Shown here piece by piece: positions 17,568 through 26,054 of a DNA stretch of 64,000 bases (positions are counted from its first letter, which is position 1; each line of letters starts with the position of its first letter). The position numbers and the translations under genes are program-made. Under the pieces are notes generated by a model. It was not told the origin of the DNA and ran no database searches. It saw only the letters and a program-made list of their open reading frames with translations. The stretch comes from SYIM01 sp041182885 (lineage in GTDB: Bacteria > Pseudomonadota > Gammaproteobacteria > Burkholderiales > Burkholderiaceae_E), in the NCBI GenBank assembly GCA_049423065.1, contig JBMSQB010000009.1:1-64000 (forward strand), in the 5' to 3' direction.

Positions 17568-17585
17568 AGTCAACGTACAGCGTAC
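17568..17585. promoter_or_regulatory. Dyad GTAC-AGC-GTAC with overlapping TTGACT in the liv/E1 divergent region
   Basis: GTAC (17575-17578), three bases, GTAC (17582-17585) is a short perfect dyad. TTGACT, a -35-like hexamer on the minus strand, lies beside it (17573-17568). The site sits in the 186-base region between livK and the divergent dehydrogenase gene, in locally AT-rich sequence (17510-17570). It may be an operator serving both arms. No regulator gene is nearby, and no well-spaced -10 was found for the TTGACT. Confidence 0.3.
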
Positions 17586-17686
17586 TGGTCGCGCGTCCCA
17601 AGTTTCGAATATCAATCAAGTAAAGCAATCCCGTCACCAGCAAGGGCAAATTCGCGTTGGCTGTCTACGGGAAAAGGGGAGACAGC

Positions 17687-18574
17687 ATGAAGCCAACCAT
17701 TGGCATATTGGGGCTCGGCAAAATCGGCCGCGCGGCGGGCGAAAACCTCATCAAGGATGGGTATACCGTTGTTGCGGTGCGGCGCCCGAGCACAGAAGAC
17801 TTTGCTGGTGTCGGGGGACAGCTGGTGGAGTCGGCCGCCGAGCTCGCCCGCAGGAGCGATCTGCTCATCACCTGTCTGCCCACCGAAGAGTCGATGGTGG
17901 AGGGCTTCACGGGCGCGAACGGCATCGTTTCCGGTGCGCATCCTGGTCTTACCATTCTCGAAATGGGCACCTTTGCCGCGGCGCTCAAGGCCGAGCTTGC
18001 GGAGGCGCTCAAGCCCACCGGTGCGGTCATGCTGGACAGCCCGATCAGCGGCACGCCCTCAATGGTTGCGAACAAGGCCTGTGTGCTGTTCGTGAGCGGC
18101 GACAAGGCGGTCGCGGAGCGCTGGTCCGAGGTGATCAATGCGTTCTCCCCCAAGAACTACTACGTTGGAGAATTCGGCAGCGGAATGGCGATCAAGCTGG
18201 TCACCAATTTCATCGTGGGCGCCAACAGTCTGGTGGTTGCCGAGGCCTTTGTGTTTGGCGTTGCGGCGGGCCTGGATCCCGACCTGATGATCAAGGTGAT
18301 CGGACCAAGCGCCGCACAGTCGCGTGTATTCGATTTTCGCGCGCCCATGATCGCGCAGCGCAAGTTCAAGCCTGCGCCGGGTCCGGCCCACATCTTGTGG
18401 AAAGACCTGCAGTTCATTCGAGACGAGAGTGACCGGATGGGGCTCGCAGCCCCGGTGCTCAAGGCGCAGCTCGAGTGGTTCGGAAAAATGATGTCCCAGG
18501 GCAAACAGGATGACGAGGTTGCGGCGGTGTTCGAAATGCTCGAATCCGCCACCCGAAATTCAAAGCCGCAGTAG
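17687..18574 (+). CDS. NAD(P)-dependent beta-hydroxyacid dehydrogenase (HIBADH family)
   Basis: 295 aa. N-terminal Rossmann nucleotide site IGILGLGKIGRAAG (residues 5-18), substrate loop DSPISGTP (usually DAPVSGG) at about 117-124, and the catalytic Lys170 with Asn174 in GSGMAIKLVTNF. The C-terminal helical domain is complete. Members oxidise 3-hydroxyisobutyrate, tartronate semialdehyde and similar compounds; the altered SGTP loop argues against a routine assignment. Start ATG at 17687 with AGGGGAG upstream is preferred over an in-frame TTG at 17657. First gene of the rightward arm with the cupin and E1 genes. Confidence 0.88.
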   Translation: MKPTIGILGLGKIGRAAGENLIKDGYTVVAVRRPSTEDFAGVGGQLVESAAELARRSDLLITCLPTEESMVEGFTGANGIVSGAHPGLTILEMGTFAAALKAELAEALKPTGAVMLDSPISGTPSMVANKACVLFVSGDKAVAERWSEVINAFSPKNYYVGEFGSGMAIKLVTNFIVGANSLVVAEAFVFGVAAGLDPDLMIKVIGPSAAQSRVFDFRAPMIAQRKFKPAPGPAHILWKDLQFIRDESDRMGLAAPVLKAQLEWFGKMMSQGKQDDEVAAVFEMLESATRNSKPQ

Positions 18575-18602
18575 CCTTCACCCCAGAAAAGAGGAGATCA
18601 CC

Positions 18603-19199
18603 ATGGAAAGCAAGCACTACACGCCTGAAGATATGGAAGAGAAGTGCATCGTCCGGTTCAAGAAGCTGAAATACATGGGAGCCGGGGAAAAGCGCAAGGA
18701 AGGCCCGATACCTGCGGGCGTCTACAAGATGCTGGCCGCGCCGGCTTTCGCAATCACCGCACCCGAATTCGACAACGGACCGTGGGGTGAGGCTCGGGTC
18801 AAGGTCCCAGACTACGTGAACATCATCGCCGAACTTCCGCCCGGCGGTGGTGTGCCGCTGCACATGCATGCCAAGACGATCGAAACCTTCATGGCGCTGA
18901 CCGGCAAGTGGAAGCTGCAATGGGGCGATAAAGGCGAGTACGAAACCATACTCGAGCCGTTTGACACGTTTGCGGTACCGGCAGCGGTCAGTCGTCGCTT
19001 CGAGAATGTTGGCGATGAAACCGCGTACCTGCTGGTGCTGATCTCGGGTGGCACGCATGACATGAATGACCTGATTTATGCGCCAAGCGTTGGGCACGAC
19101 ATCGAGGCGAAATTCGGCTCGGCTGCGCTCGAGCACGTCAAGAAGGTCGGCTTCCAGTTCACCGCCGGGATCTCGGGCCAACACGCGAAAATGACATGA
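18603..19199 (+). CDS. Cupin-domain protein
   Basis: 198 aa with one cupin barrel. Motif 1 is PPGGGVPLHMHAKTIETFMALTG: His/His/Glu positions in PLHMHAKTIETF fit G-x5-H-x-H-x3,4-E. Motif 2 is around PFDTFAVPAAVSRRFENVG, where the usual His is replaced (AAVSRRF), so metal binding may be partial. Start ATG 18603 with GAGGAGATCACC upstream. The stop overlaps the E1 start as ATGA, so translation is coupled. Function unknown; tight coupling suggests it serves the same pathway as E1. Confidence 0.82.
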   Translation: MESKHYTPEDMEEKCIVRFKKLKYMGAGEKRKEGPIPAGVYKMLAAPAFAITAPEFDNGPWGEARVKVPDYVNIIAELPPGGGVPLHMHAKTIETFMALTGKWKLQWGDKGEYETILEPFDTFAVPAAVSRRFENVGDETAYLLVLISGGTHDMNDLIYAPSVGHDIEAKFGSAALEHVKKVGFQFTAGISGQHAKMT

Positions 19200-21187
19200 A
19201 CATGTCAACCAGCCGGGCGACGCTCATGCCTGCCGAGACGCTCGCTCGGCTCTATTCGGTGATGGTTCGGATCCGATTGTTCGAGGAGAAGGTGCTCGAG
19301 CTGTTCCAGGCAGGCGTGGTGAAGGGAACAGCTCACAGCTATGCGGGCGAGGAAGCTATCGCGGCCGGCGTGTGCTTTCACCTTCGCCCCGACGATTACA
19401 TCGGCAGCTATCACCGGGGCCACGGACACTGCATTGCCAAGGGCGCCAGGATGGACCGGATGCTGGCCGAGCTGATGGGTAAGGCCAGTGGCTACTGTGG
19501 CGGCATGGGCGGTTCAATGCATGTGGCCGACATGGCGCTCAATATTCTGGGCGCCAATGGCATCGTCGGCGCAACCATGCCGCTGGGAGCGGGCGCAGCG
19601 CTTGCCTCCCAGATCCGCAACACCGATCAGGTGACGGTGGCGTTCTTCGGCGATGGCGCGTCGAATCAGGGCGTTTTTCACGAGGCGCTCAATCTGGCGG
19701 CGGTCTGGAAGCTGCCGATGATCTTCGTTTGCGAGAACAACCAGTGGGCGCTCAATACCTCGATTCTGAAGACGTCATCGGTTGAGCGAATTTCCGCGCG
19801 GGCAGCGGCTTACGACATTCCGGGTGTGACGATCGACGGCAACGATGCGCTTGCGGTTCATGAGGCGGCAGGCGAAGCGGTGGCGCGCGCACGGGCGGGT
19901 CAAGGTCCTTCGCTCATTGAAGCAATGACATGGCGCCATACTCAACACAGTCTGCGCGTCAACCTGCCGGATCCGAGGTCCAAGGATGCGATGGACGAGT
20001 GGTTGGCCCGCGACCCGATTCATCGGTTCGAGCGATGGGCGGACGACAACACCGGGTTTGCAGGGCAACGCGCAGCCATTCGGGAAGCCGCCGAGAAGGA
20101 GATTGCCGACGCGGTGGCGTTTGGCCTTGCAAGCGACGAGCCCACCGTGAGCCAGATGTTTGCTGCAGTGGTTGGCCCGCACCTTGCCCATCATGAGCCC
20201 GGACCCACGGGTTCGCGAACACTGACCGTCAGCGAGGCGCTCAACGAAGCGCTGCATCAGGAAATGGCGCGGGACGAATCGGTATTCGTCATGGGTGAAG
20301 ATGTGGCCGAGACCGGCGGGTTGTTCCAGGTTTCAAAAGGGCTGTCGGAAAAATTCGGCGAGTCCAGGGTTCGCGACACGCCCATCTCGGAGGCCACCTT
20401 CAGCGGAGCGGGTGTTGGTGCAGCCATTGCCGGCATGCGCCCGGTCATCGAGGTGCAGATCTTCGACTTCGTCACCCAGATGATGGACATGATCGTCAAT
20501 CAGGCGGCGAAGTTCCGGTTCATGCTGGGCGGCAAGCCCAGCGTACCCGTGGTGATCCGGGGGCCGCAGGGCGGCGGGATCCGCCTGGCCGCACAGCACA
20601 GCCAGAGCCTGGAGGCCTGGTTTGCTCACATTCCTGGCCTGGTGGTGCTTGCACCGTCAACGCCTTATGACGCAAAGGGGCTCCTCACGGCTGCGATTCG
20701 TGACGACAATCCGGTGATCTTTCTCGAGCACAAGTTGCTCTACCATGGGCCAGGCGGGCCTGTCCCGGTTGAGCCGTATGCGATCCCGATCGGCAAGGCG
20801 AGCATCAAGCGAGAAGGTACCGATGTCACCGTGGTGGCAACGCTTGCCATGGTGGCGCGCGCGCTGGCAGCGGCCAGCGCACTCGAGCGTGAAGGCATCA
20901 GCGTCGAGGTGATTGATCCGCGGACCATCCGACCGCTTGATGAAGAAACGATCCTGGCCTCGGTACGCAAGACCGGTCGCCTGGTGGTGGTGCACGAGGC
21001 GGTCAAAACCGGTGGCTTTGGGGCGGAGGTGGCGGCCATGGTGATGGAGAAAGCCTTTGATTGGCTCGATGCACCTGTGATGCGGATCGGTGCGCCCGAC
21101 GTGCCCATGCCGTTCAACCCGGATCTCGAGCTTGCAGTCATTCCTTCGCAGAAGGTGATCGAGGATGCCATCCGAAAAATCGTTTGA
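19196..21187 (+). CDS. Fused alpha/beta E1 component of a 2-oxoacid (acetoin-type) dehydrogenase complex
   Basis: 663 aa, with E1 alpha (about 1-330) and E1 beta (about 342-663) in one chain. The alpha part has YIGSYHRGHGHCIAKGA, GYCGGMGGSMHVAD as in acetoin/pyruvate E1 alpha, and the thiamine-diphosphate motif running from GDG (152-154) to ENN (180-182). The beta part has FVMGEDVAETGGLFQVSKGL, RVRDTPISEATFSGAGVGAA and VVIRGPQGGGIRLAAQHSQ. The junction is the Pro/Gly-rich EPGPTGSRTLTV. Catalyses thiamine-dependent cleavage or decarboxylation and transfer to lipoyl-E2. The matching E2 is at 11606-12883 on the opposite arm. ATGA overlap with the cupin gene; an internal ATG two codons later is also possible. 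Confidence 0.9.
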   Translation: MNMSTSRATLMPAETLARLYSVMVRIRLFEEKVLELFQAGVVKGTAHSYAGEEAIAAGVCFHLRPDDYIGSYHRGHGHCIAKGARMDRMLAELMGKASGYCGGMGGSMHVADMALNILGANGIVGATMPLGAGAALASQIRNTDQVTVAFFGDGASNQGVFHEALNLAAVWKLPMIFVCENNQWALNTSILKTSSVERISARAAAYDIPGVTIDGNDALAVHEAAGEAVARARAGQGPSLIEAMTWRHTQHSLRVNLPDPRSKDAMDEWLARDPIHRFERWADDNTGFAGQRAAIREAAEKEIADAVAFGLASDEPTVSQMFAAVVGPHLAHHEPGPTGSRTLTVSEALNEALHQEMARDESVFVMGEDVAETGGLFQVSKGLSEKFGESRVRDTPISEATFSGAGVGAAIAGMRPVIEVQIFDFVTQMMDMIVNQAAKFRFMLGGKPSVPVVIRGPQGGGIRLAAQHSQSLEAWFAHIPGLVVLAPSTPYDAKGLLTAAIRDDNPVIFLEHKLLYHGPGGPVPVEPYAIPIGKASIKREGTDVTVVATLAMVARALAAASALEREGISVEVIDPRTIRPLDEETILASVRKTGRLVVVHEAVKTGGFGAEVAAMVMEKAFDWLDAPVMRIGAPDVPMPFNPDLELAVIPSQKVIEDAIRKIV

Positions 21188-21223
21188 CAGTACCGGGCCT
21201 TGCCGGGGCGCCGAGGAGCGCTG

Positions 21224-21967
21224 ATGCCAAACCAGGTTGTGCTCATTACCGGTGGTGGACGGGGCATTGGCGCGGCGATCGCCCGGGGCGTTGCGCGTGA
21301 GGGGCGCGTTCCGGTGGTGGTCTATCAAAGCAGGCATCGTGATGCCGAAACCCTGGTCAGTGAAATCCGGCGCGATGGCGGCCACGCTGTTGCGGTGTGT
21401 GCCGATGTGGGCCGAGAAGACGACATTCTTCGATGCTTCGAGGCAGCGGACCGCGAGGGTCAGCTGGCTGGATTGGTCAACAATGCAGGCATGACGGGCG
21501 GGCAAAGCACGGTCATGAACGTGAGTGCCGACCAGCTCGGCGCGGTGTTCAATCTGAATATCGTTGGTGCGTTCATCTGCGCGCGCGAGGCGGTTCGCCG
21601 CATGGCGCACTCGCGCGGGGGAGGCGGTGGCAGCATTGTCAACGTGTCTTCCGCTGCGGCCCGCAGCGGGTCGCCGAATTTTTGGGTGCATTACGCCGCC
21701 TCCAAGGCGGCCCTGGATACGATGACCCTCGGACTGGCCAAGGAAGTGGCGGCCGACGGCATTCGGGTCAATGCGGTTCGTCCCGGCGTGATCGATACCG
21801 AGATTCATGCGGCGAATCCGCCGGAGCTCATGGAGCGGATGAAGCAGGTGATCCCGATGCGGCGGATGGGGCGTCCCGACGAAGTGGCGGAAGCCGTCAT
21901 CTGGCTATTGTCCGGGGCGGCGTCCTATGTCACCGGGTCGATCATTGATGCGGGCGGGGGCTACTAG
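21224..21967 (+). CDS. SDR-family NAD(P)-dependent oxidoreductase (FabG-like)
   Basis: 247-aa classical short-chain dehydrogenase. Cofactor motif LITGGGRGIGAAIA (residues 8-21), LVNNAGMTGG, catalytic Ser near 143 (NVSSAAARSG), Tyr157 and Lys161 in VHYAASKAAL, then VRPGVIDTEIH and the C-terminal SYVTGSIIDAGGGY. Start ATG with GAGGAGCGCTG upstream, 36 bases after E1. Likely the last gene of the rightward arm. A hydroxy/keto substrate linked to the E1/E2 pathway is plausible but unproven. Confidence 0.88.
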   Translation: MPNQVVLITGGGRGIGAAIARGVAREGRVPVVVYQSRHRDAETLVSEIRRDGGHAVAVCADVGREDDILRCFEAADREGQLAGLVNNAGMTGGQSTVMNVSADQLGAVFNLNIVGAFICAREAVRRMAHSRGGGGGSIVNVSSAAARSGSPNFWVHYAASKAALDTMTLGLAKEVAADGIRVNAVRPGVIDTEIHAANPPELMERMKQVIPMRRMGRPDEVAEAVIWLLSGAASYVTGSIIDAGGGY

Positions 21968-22084
21968 GCGATTACAGTCTGCCGGGTCTGGCGACGATCG
22001 CTTTGCCGAGGCCCACCGATTGACCCTCCTTGCAGAGGATGTTTGACGAGCTCGCGGCCAGCGGCCCGCGTTATCCTCCTCGCC

Positions 22085-23128
22085 ATGCGTCCAACTCTGA
22101 GCGTTTTTTTCGACGGGTCCTGCCCGATGTGCGTGCGCGAGGTGGCGGTCTATCGCAGACAGTCCCCCGCCGACATTCTCTGGAACAACCTGGCGCAGCC
22201 CGGGCTCAGCATTCCGTGCGATCGGTCGGGTTACCAGCCCGACCCTGCAACGCTCATGCAGCGTTTCCATGTGTTCAGCAGCGAAGGGCGCTGGCTTCAC
22301 GGGGCGCCGGCTTTCGCGCTGCTCTGGGCGCGACTCGGGCGGTCATGGCGCACACTCGCGCTGATCGGCAGGATGCCCGGCGGCCTGTGGGTGATGGATG
22401 CCGTGTATGCGCTGTTTCTGCGGGCACGGCCTCGCCTGCAACAGCTTGTTCGCCATCTGGTCCGTGAGCAGACACTGCCGGCCCAGATGATTCCGGCGCT
22501 CCGTTCGGACCATGCCGGCGAAACCGGCGCGGTGTGGATCTACCGGATGATGCTTGCCCTGCAACGCGATCCCGGGCTGCGCCCGCTTCTTGAGGAGCAT
22601 GCTGCGCAGGAACGCCAGCATCTGGACGCTTTCAATGCGTTGCTGCCCTGGCGTCATCGCAGTCGGCTGCTGGTGCTATGGCGGATTGCGGGCGCGGTCA
22701 CCGGCGCAGTTGCGGCACTGGGTGGTCGGCGTTGGACGCTTGCGACGATCGCAGCGGTGGAGCGGTTTGTCGACCGTCATTACCTCGAGCAGATCGAGAC
22801 CCTGCAGCAACTGATCGACGCCCGGATCAACGATCCGACCACCCGCCAGACAGCAAACAGCGACTGCAGCACCGGATGGTGCGCACCCGGAAGCCCTGAT
22901 TCACGGGCAGACCGGCTTCAAGAGCTGCTGTCGCTTCTGGTGTCCTTTCGTAATGACGAATGCCGGCACCGCGATGACGCAACCCGCGCGCTCGACGATC
23001 ACACGGCTCCCGGCCTGACCGATCTGTCATCACAACCCGCAACGCCGGGCGAACGTACGCTTCGCACATGGTGCACGCTGGTTGAGCGCGGCTCGGCGAT
23101 TGCCGTGCGGGCTGCCAAGCTGATCTGA
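22085..23128 (+). CDS. DCC/DUF393 thiol-disulfide oxidoreductase-like domain fused to a COQ7-type di-iron protein
   Basis: 347 aa. Residues ~1-125 match the DCC family: FFDGSCPMCVREV gives the hallmark FDG-x-C-x2-C (Cys13, Cys16). Residues ~130-347 match COQ7 demethoxyubiquinone hydroxylase: DHAGETGAVWIYRMML (Glu146), AAQERQHLDAF (Glu176, His179), VERFVDRHYLEQIE (Glu226) and FRNDECRHRDDA (Glu292, His295) supply six di-iron ligands. The COQ7 half would hydroxylate the ubiquinone ring precursor; the DCC half may be a redox partner. TTG at 22043 with GAGGAT upstream is an alternative start adding 14 residues, and the ATG used here has no clear RBS. Not evidently linked to the neighbouring operons. 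Confidence 0.85.
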   Translation: MRPTLSVFFDGSCPMCVREVAVYRRQSPADILWNNLAQPGLSIPCDRSGYQPDPATLMQRFHVFSSEGRWLHGAPAFALLWARLGRSWRTLALIGRMPGGLWVMDAVYALFLRARPRLQQLVRHLVREQTLPAQMIPALRSDHAGETGAVWIYRMMLALQRDPGLRPLLEEHAAQERQHLDAFNALLPWRHRSRLLVLWRIAGAVTGAVAALGGRRWTLATIAAVERFVDRHYLEQIETLQQLIDARINDPTTRQTANSDCSTGWCAPGSPDSRADRLQELLSLLVSFRNDECRHRDDATRALDDHTAPGLTDLSSQPATPGERTLRTWCTLVERGSAIAVRAAKLI

Positions 23129-23160
23129 CCGATACTGGCAGTGCGCCTGCTTGTGCGCGG

Positions 23161-24060
23161 CTACAGCCGGTACACCTCGGCTGCCGTGCCGCTGAAGATC
23201 CGGGCGCGATCGGCAGGCGAAAGGTCTCGGGTGATTGCGAACATTGCATTCAGGATGTCGGCGTAGCCCGCGACCAACCCGTCAACGGGAAAGTTGCTCG
23301 CCCACATGCAGCGGTCGGCGCCAAACAGGCTGATGGCTTCGCGCACGATCCAGCCATTCAGTTCCGGTGTCCACTGGGCTCCCGGCACGCAGATGCCCGA
23401 GAGCTTGACCCGCACGTTCGGCGCCTGGGCAAGCCGCGACATGGCTGCGTGCCAGGTCTTCAACGCTGCCGGGCTTCGATCGGCGGGCAGGCCCAGGTGG
23501 TTGAGGATGATGAGCGTGTCTGGAAAGTCGGCGGCAAGCTCGCACGCGTCATCCAGATGCCACCAGGGGGTTTGCAGTTCGAAGTGAAGGCCGCTGTCGA
23601 CCAGATGACGGTAGCCCGCTCGCCAGCGCGGACAGCGCATCGATCCTGCGATCTGGTGCCCTGGGCTGTAGTCCTGTGGGCGGGCCACCCCGCGCGGCTT
23701 GTGACGGATGCTTCGCACTAGAGGCATGGCGGCCTGGGCGAAGATGATGTCGCGTGCGTCATCGCGATCGAAAAAAGCGGCTGCGGCCATTGCCTGGGGC
23801 AGCCCGTCACGTTCGGCGATCTGATGCACCCAGCGCGTTTCCCGAAGCGGGTCGGCAGGGTCGTGTTCGGCTTCCATGTAGACGGTTGCCACGATGTTGA
23901 ACCCGGCCGCATCGGCACGGTAGTGCGCAGGCAGATAGTTGCGCCGCAGCGGCCGGCTGTCCCCATAGCGAAAGGGCGGGGGCGGCTCATCGCGAAGCCA
24001 GGGGTGGACGTTGGCATCCAGATCCCAGATGTGATGGTGCGCATCGATGACCGCGATCAT
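23161..24060 (-). CDS. Amidohydrolase-2 family protein (lactonase-like TIM barrel)
   Basis: 299 aa. Metal motif IDAHHHIWDLDANVHPWL is typical of L-fuconolactonase / 2-pyrone-4,6-dicarboxylate lactonase relatives. LIILNHLGLPADR carries a further conserved His, and MWASNFPVDGL corresponds to the active-site Asp region (usually W-x-SDWP), where Asn replaces Asp, so the usual metal/base residue may be missing. Start ATG 24060 with GAGGGAG upstream. It is the last gene of the tct operon, 10 bases after tctA, suggesting that it hydrolyses a lactone or related compound imported by that transporter (inference). Confidence 0.85.
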   Translation of the reverse strand: MIAVIDAHHHIWDLDANVHPWLRDEPPPPFRYGDSRPLRRNYLPAHYRADAAGFNIVATVYMEAEHDPADPLRETRWVHQIAERDGLPQAMAAAAFFDRDDARDIIFAQAAMPLVRSIRHKPRGVARPQDYSPGHQIAGSMRCPRWRAGYRHLVDSGLHFELQTPWWHLDDACELAADFPDTLIILNHLGLPADRSPAALKTWHAAMSRLAQAPNVRVKLSGICVPGAQWTPELNGWIVREAISLFGADRCMWASNFPVDGLVAGYADILNAMFAITRDLSPADRARIFSGTAAEVYRL

Positions 24061-24070
24061 TCGTGCTCCC

Positions 24071-25585
24071 TCAACCCTGGCCGGATGCAAGCGGGCGGGA
24101 TGAACGCCGCAGTCGCCTGGTCACCCACCGCGCGAGCGGCAGCAGCCATACAACCAGCGTGAACACCGCAAGCGCAGTGGCAATCGGCCGCTCGAAAAAC
24201 CGGGTGAGATCGCCCTGAACCTTGATGAGCGATGTCATCAGATGTTCTTCGACCAGACGTCCCATCACCATGCCCAGCACCACCGGGCCGACCGGATAGC
24301 CGTGGTGCTCCATCCAGTAGCCCACCAGACCGCAGACCAGCATCACGCCGATTCCGAACACATTGTTGTCGACCGCATAAGCCCCCACGCAGGCAAAAAG
24401 GAGGAGCGGCGCCATCAGCACCTGACGCGGCATTTTGAGAATGGGAATCGCCACCCGGATCGCCAGCCAGCCAAGCGGAATCATGAGCAGGTTGGCGATG
24501 AAGAAGGTGGTGAACACCGCGTAGAGCACATGCGCGTTCTCAAGAAAAATCGAGGGCCCGGGCGTGACGTTCTTCAGGTAGAGAACGGCGATGGCGATGG
24601 CCGTGATGGTGTCGCCCGGTATGGCAAAGACCAGCGCCGGAATCCAGGCTCCGGACAGCGCGGCATTGTTGGCGCTGGTGGAATCCACGATGCCCTCCAC
24701 GCTGTCCCGCTCCCAGGCCTTGGGATCCCGCGTGAGCTTTTTCGATACCGCATAGGCGGTCCAGGCGGCGGTATCGGCACCCGCACCGGGCAGCGCGCCC
24801 ACCGCGGTACCGAGCGCGCTCGAGCGCAGGAAATTCCAGCGCCAGTGCCAGACCGCGCGAAGCATCCCGGAAAAGATGCTGCCAGCCTGGGTGATGGGCT
24901 GGCCGCGCGCTGCGGCATCGCCCAGCATGGTCCGGAGGATTTCCGGCAGCGCGAAAAAGCCGATCAGTGCAGGAACGAACGGAATGCCATCCAGGAGGTC
25001 GGCCTCGTCGAAATTGAAGCGCGGAAAGCCCGAGGTGTAGTCGCGCCCGACGGTGGCGAGCAGCAACCCGAAGGCGAGTGCAGCGAGGCCCTTCGCCACG
25101 TTGTCGCCCACCACGAACACCGCGCAGGACAGACCCAGGACGGCAAGCCAGAAAAACTCGAAGGAAGACAGTTGCAGCGCATAGTCGGCAAGGAGCGGCG
25201 CGGAGGTCACCAGCACGATCGTGCCGAAGATGCCACCCAGCGCCGAGAACACGACATTGATGCCGAGGATTTCGCCCGCGCGTCCAGCCATCGCCAGCCG
25301 ATAGGACTGATCGACGTAGGCGGCCGATGCAGGCGTGCCAGGAAGTCGCAGCAGCGTGCCGGGAATATCGCCCGCGAAGATCGCCATGGCGGTGGCGGCA
25401 ACGATGGATGCAATCGCCGAGACCGGATCGAGAAACATGGCAAAGGGCACGAGGAGGGCGGTTGCCATCGTGGCCGTGAGACCCGGGATGAAGCCCACCA
25501 CCAGGCCGAAGATCGATGAAACAACGATGGTGAGCAGCACCTCGGGTTGCCCGACCATCGTGAAGGCACGCAGCAAGGCGTCCAT
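24071..25585 (-). CDS. tctA: Tripartite tricarboxylate transporter permease TctA family
   Basis: 504-aa large membrane subunit with about 11-12 hydrophobic helices. Family signatures: FGLVVGFIPGLTATMATALL near the N-terminus, FAGDIPGTLLRLPGTPASAA (the GD/NIPGTPA-type motif), ALPGAGADTAAWTAYAVSK and ALVFAIPGDTITAIAI. It makes the transport channel with TctB, taking solute from the TctC receptor. This is the only tctA gene in the window, although ten receptor genes are present. Order tctC-tctB-tctA is as in known operons. Confidence 0.94.
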   Translation of the reverse strand: MDALLRAFTMVGQPEVLLTIVVSSIFGLVVGFIPGLTATMATALLVPFAMFLDPVSAIASIVAATAMAIFAGDIPGTLLRLPGTPASAAYVDQSYRLAMAGRAGEILGINVVFSALGGIFGTIVLVTSAPLLADYALQLSSFEFFWLAVLGLSCAVFVVGDNVAKGLAALAFGLLLATVGRDYTSGFPRFNFDEADLLDGIPFVPALIGFFALPEILRTMLGDAAARGQPITQAGSIFSGMLRAVWHWRWNFLRSSALGTAVGALPGAGADTAAWTAYAVSKKLTRDPKAWERDSVEGIVDSTSANNAALSGAWIPALVFAIPGDTITAIAIAVLYLKNVTPGPSIFLENAHVLYAVFTTFFIANLLMIPLGWLAIRVAIPILKMPRQVLMAPLLLFACVGAYAVDNNVFGIGVMLVCGLVGYWMEHHGYPVGPVVLGMVMGRLVEEHLMTSLIKVQGDLTRFFERPIATALAVFTLVVWLLPLARWVTRRLRRSSRPLASGQG

Positions 25586-25601
25586 GCGTAGCCTCGCGGA
25601 A

Positions 25602-26054
25602 TCAGTAGGGGATGAAAGGCAGCGGCCCGCGCGGCAGTGGCACGCGAAGCAGCATGGGAAAGAGTACCCAGGTGAGCACGGCGATCAGTGCACCGCCCGC
25701 GAGGCAACGCCACCACCGTACCCGACCCACGGCGAGGAGTATGGTGCCGAGCGCAAACGACAGGACAGGCCAGCCGACGGATTCCCAGCCCAGCAGCAGC
25801 ACGGCGGGTGCGAGCGCGTAGATCACCGCAGCGAGGCGACCCCGGGGCGTCGCAGCGGTGGCGGGCGCACCCGCTGGTTGAAGTGCTACCCCCACGGCAC
25901 AGGCGGTGAGCACCCAGCCGAGCAGGGTCGGAAACAACCCGGGCCCGTACGTCTGTCCGGGCACCGGGGGAAAGTCTCGCGACAGCCAGATCGCCGCAAT
26001 ACCCAGCGCCGCCACGGGCAGCGCCGTGCCCAGGCGCCGGGCGAGGTCAGCCAC
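25602..26054 (-). CDS. tctB: Tripartite tricarboxylate transporter small membrane subunit TctB family
   Basis: 150 aa with four hydrophobic segments (ALPVAALGIAAIWLS, LGWVLTACAVGVAL, LAAVIYALAPAVLLLGWESVG and LAGGALIAVLTWVLFP), the normal TctB pattern. GQTYGPGLFPTLLG is the conserved periplasmic loop motif. Start is GTG at 26054, overlapping the tctC stop by 8 bases, so coupling is likely. Little sequence conservation is expected in this family, so the assignment rests on size, topology, the PGLFP motif and position. Confidence 0.9.
   Translation of the reverse strand: MADLARRLGTALPVAALGIAAIWLSRDFPPVPGQTYGPGLFPTLLGWVLTACAVGVALQPAGAPATAATPRGRLAAVIYALAPAVLLLGWESVGWPVLSFALGTILLAVGRVRWWRCLAGGALIAVLTWVLFPMLLRVPLPRGPLPFIPY

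Noticed and set aside
24242..25519. Open frame of 425 codons on the plus strand opposite tctA
   Set aside because: Low-complexity Arg/Gly/Glu/His composition and full overlap with the tctA gene; no RBS and no motif.
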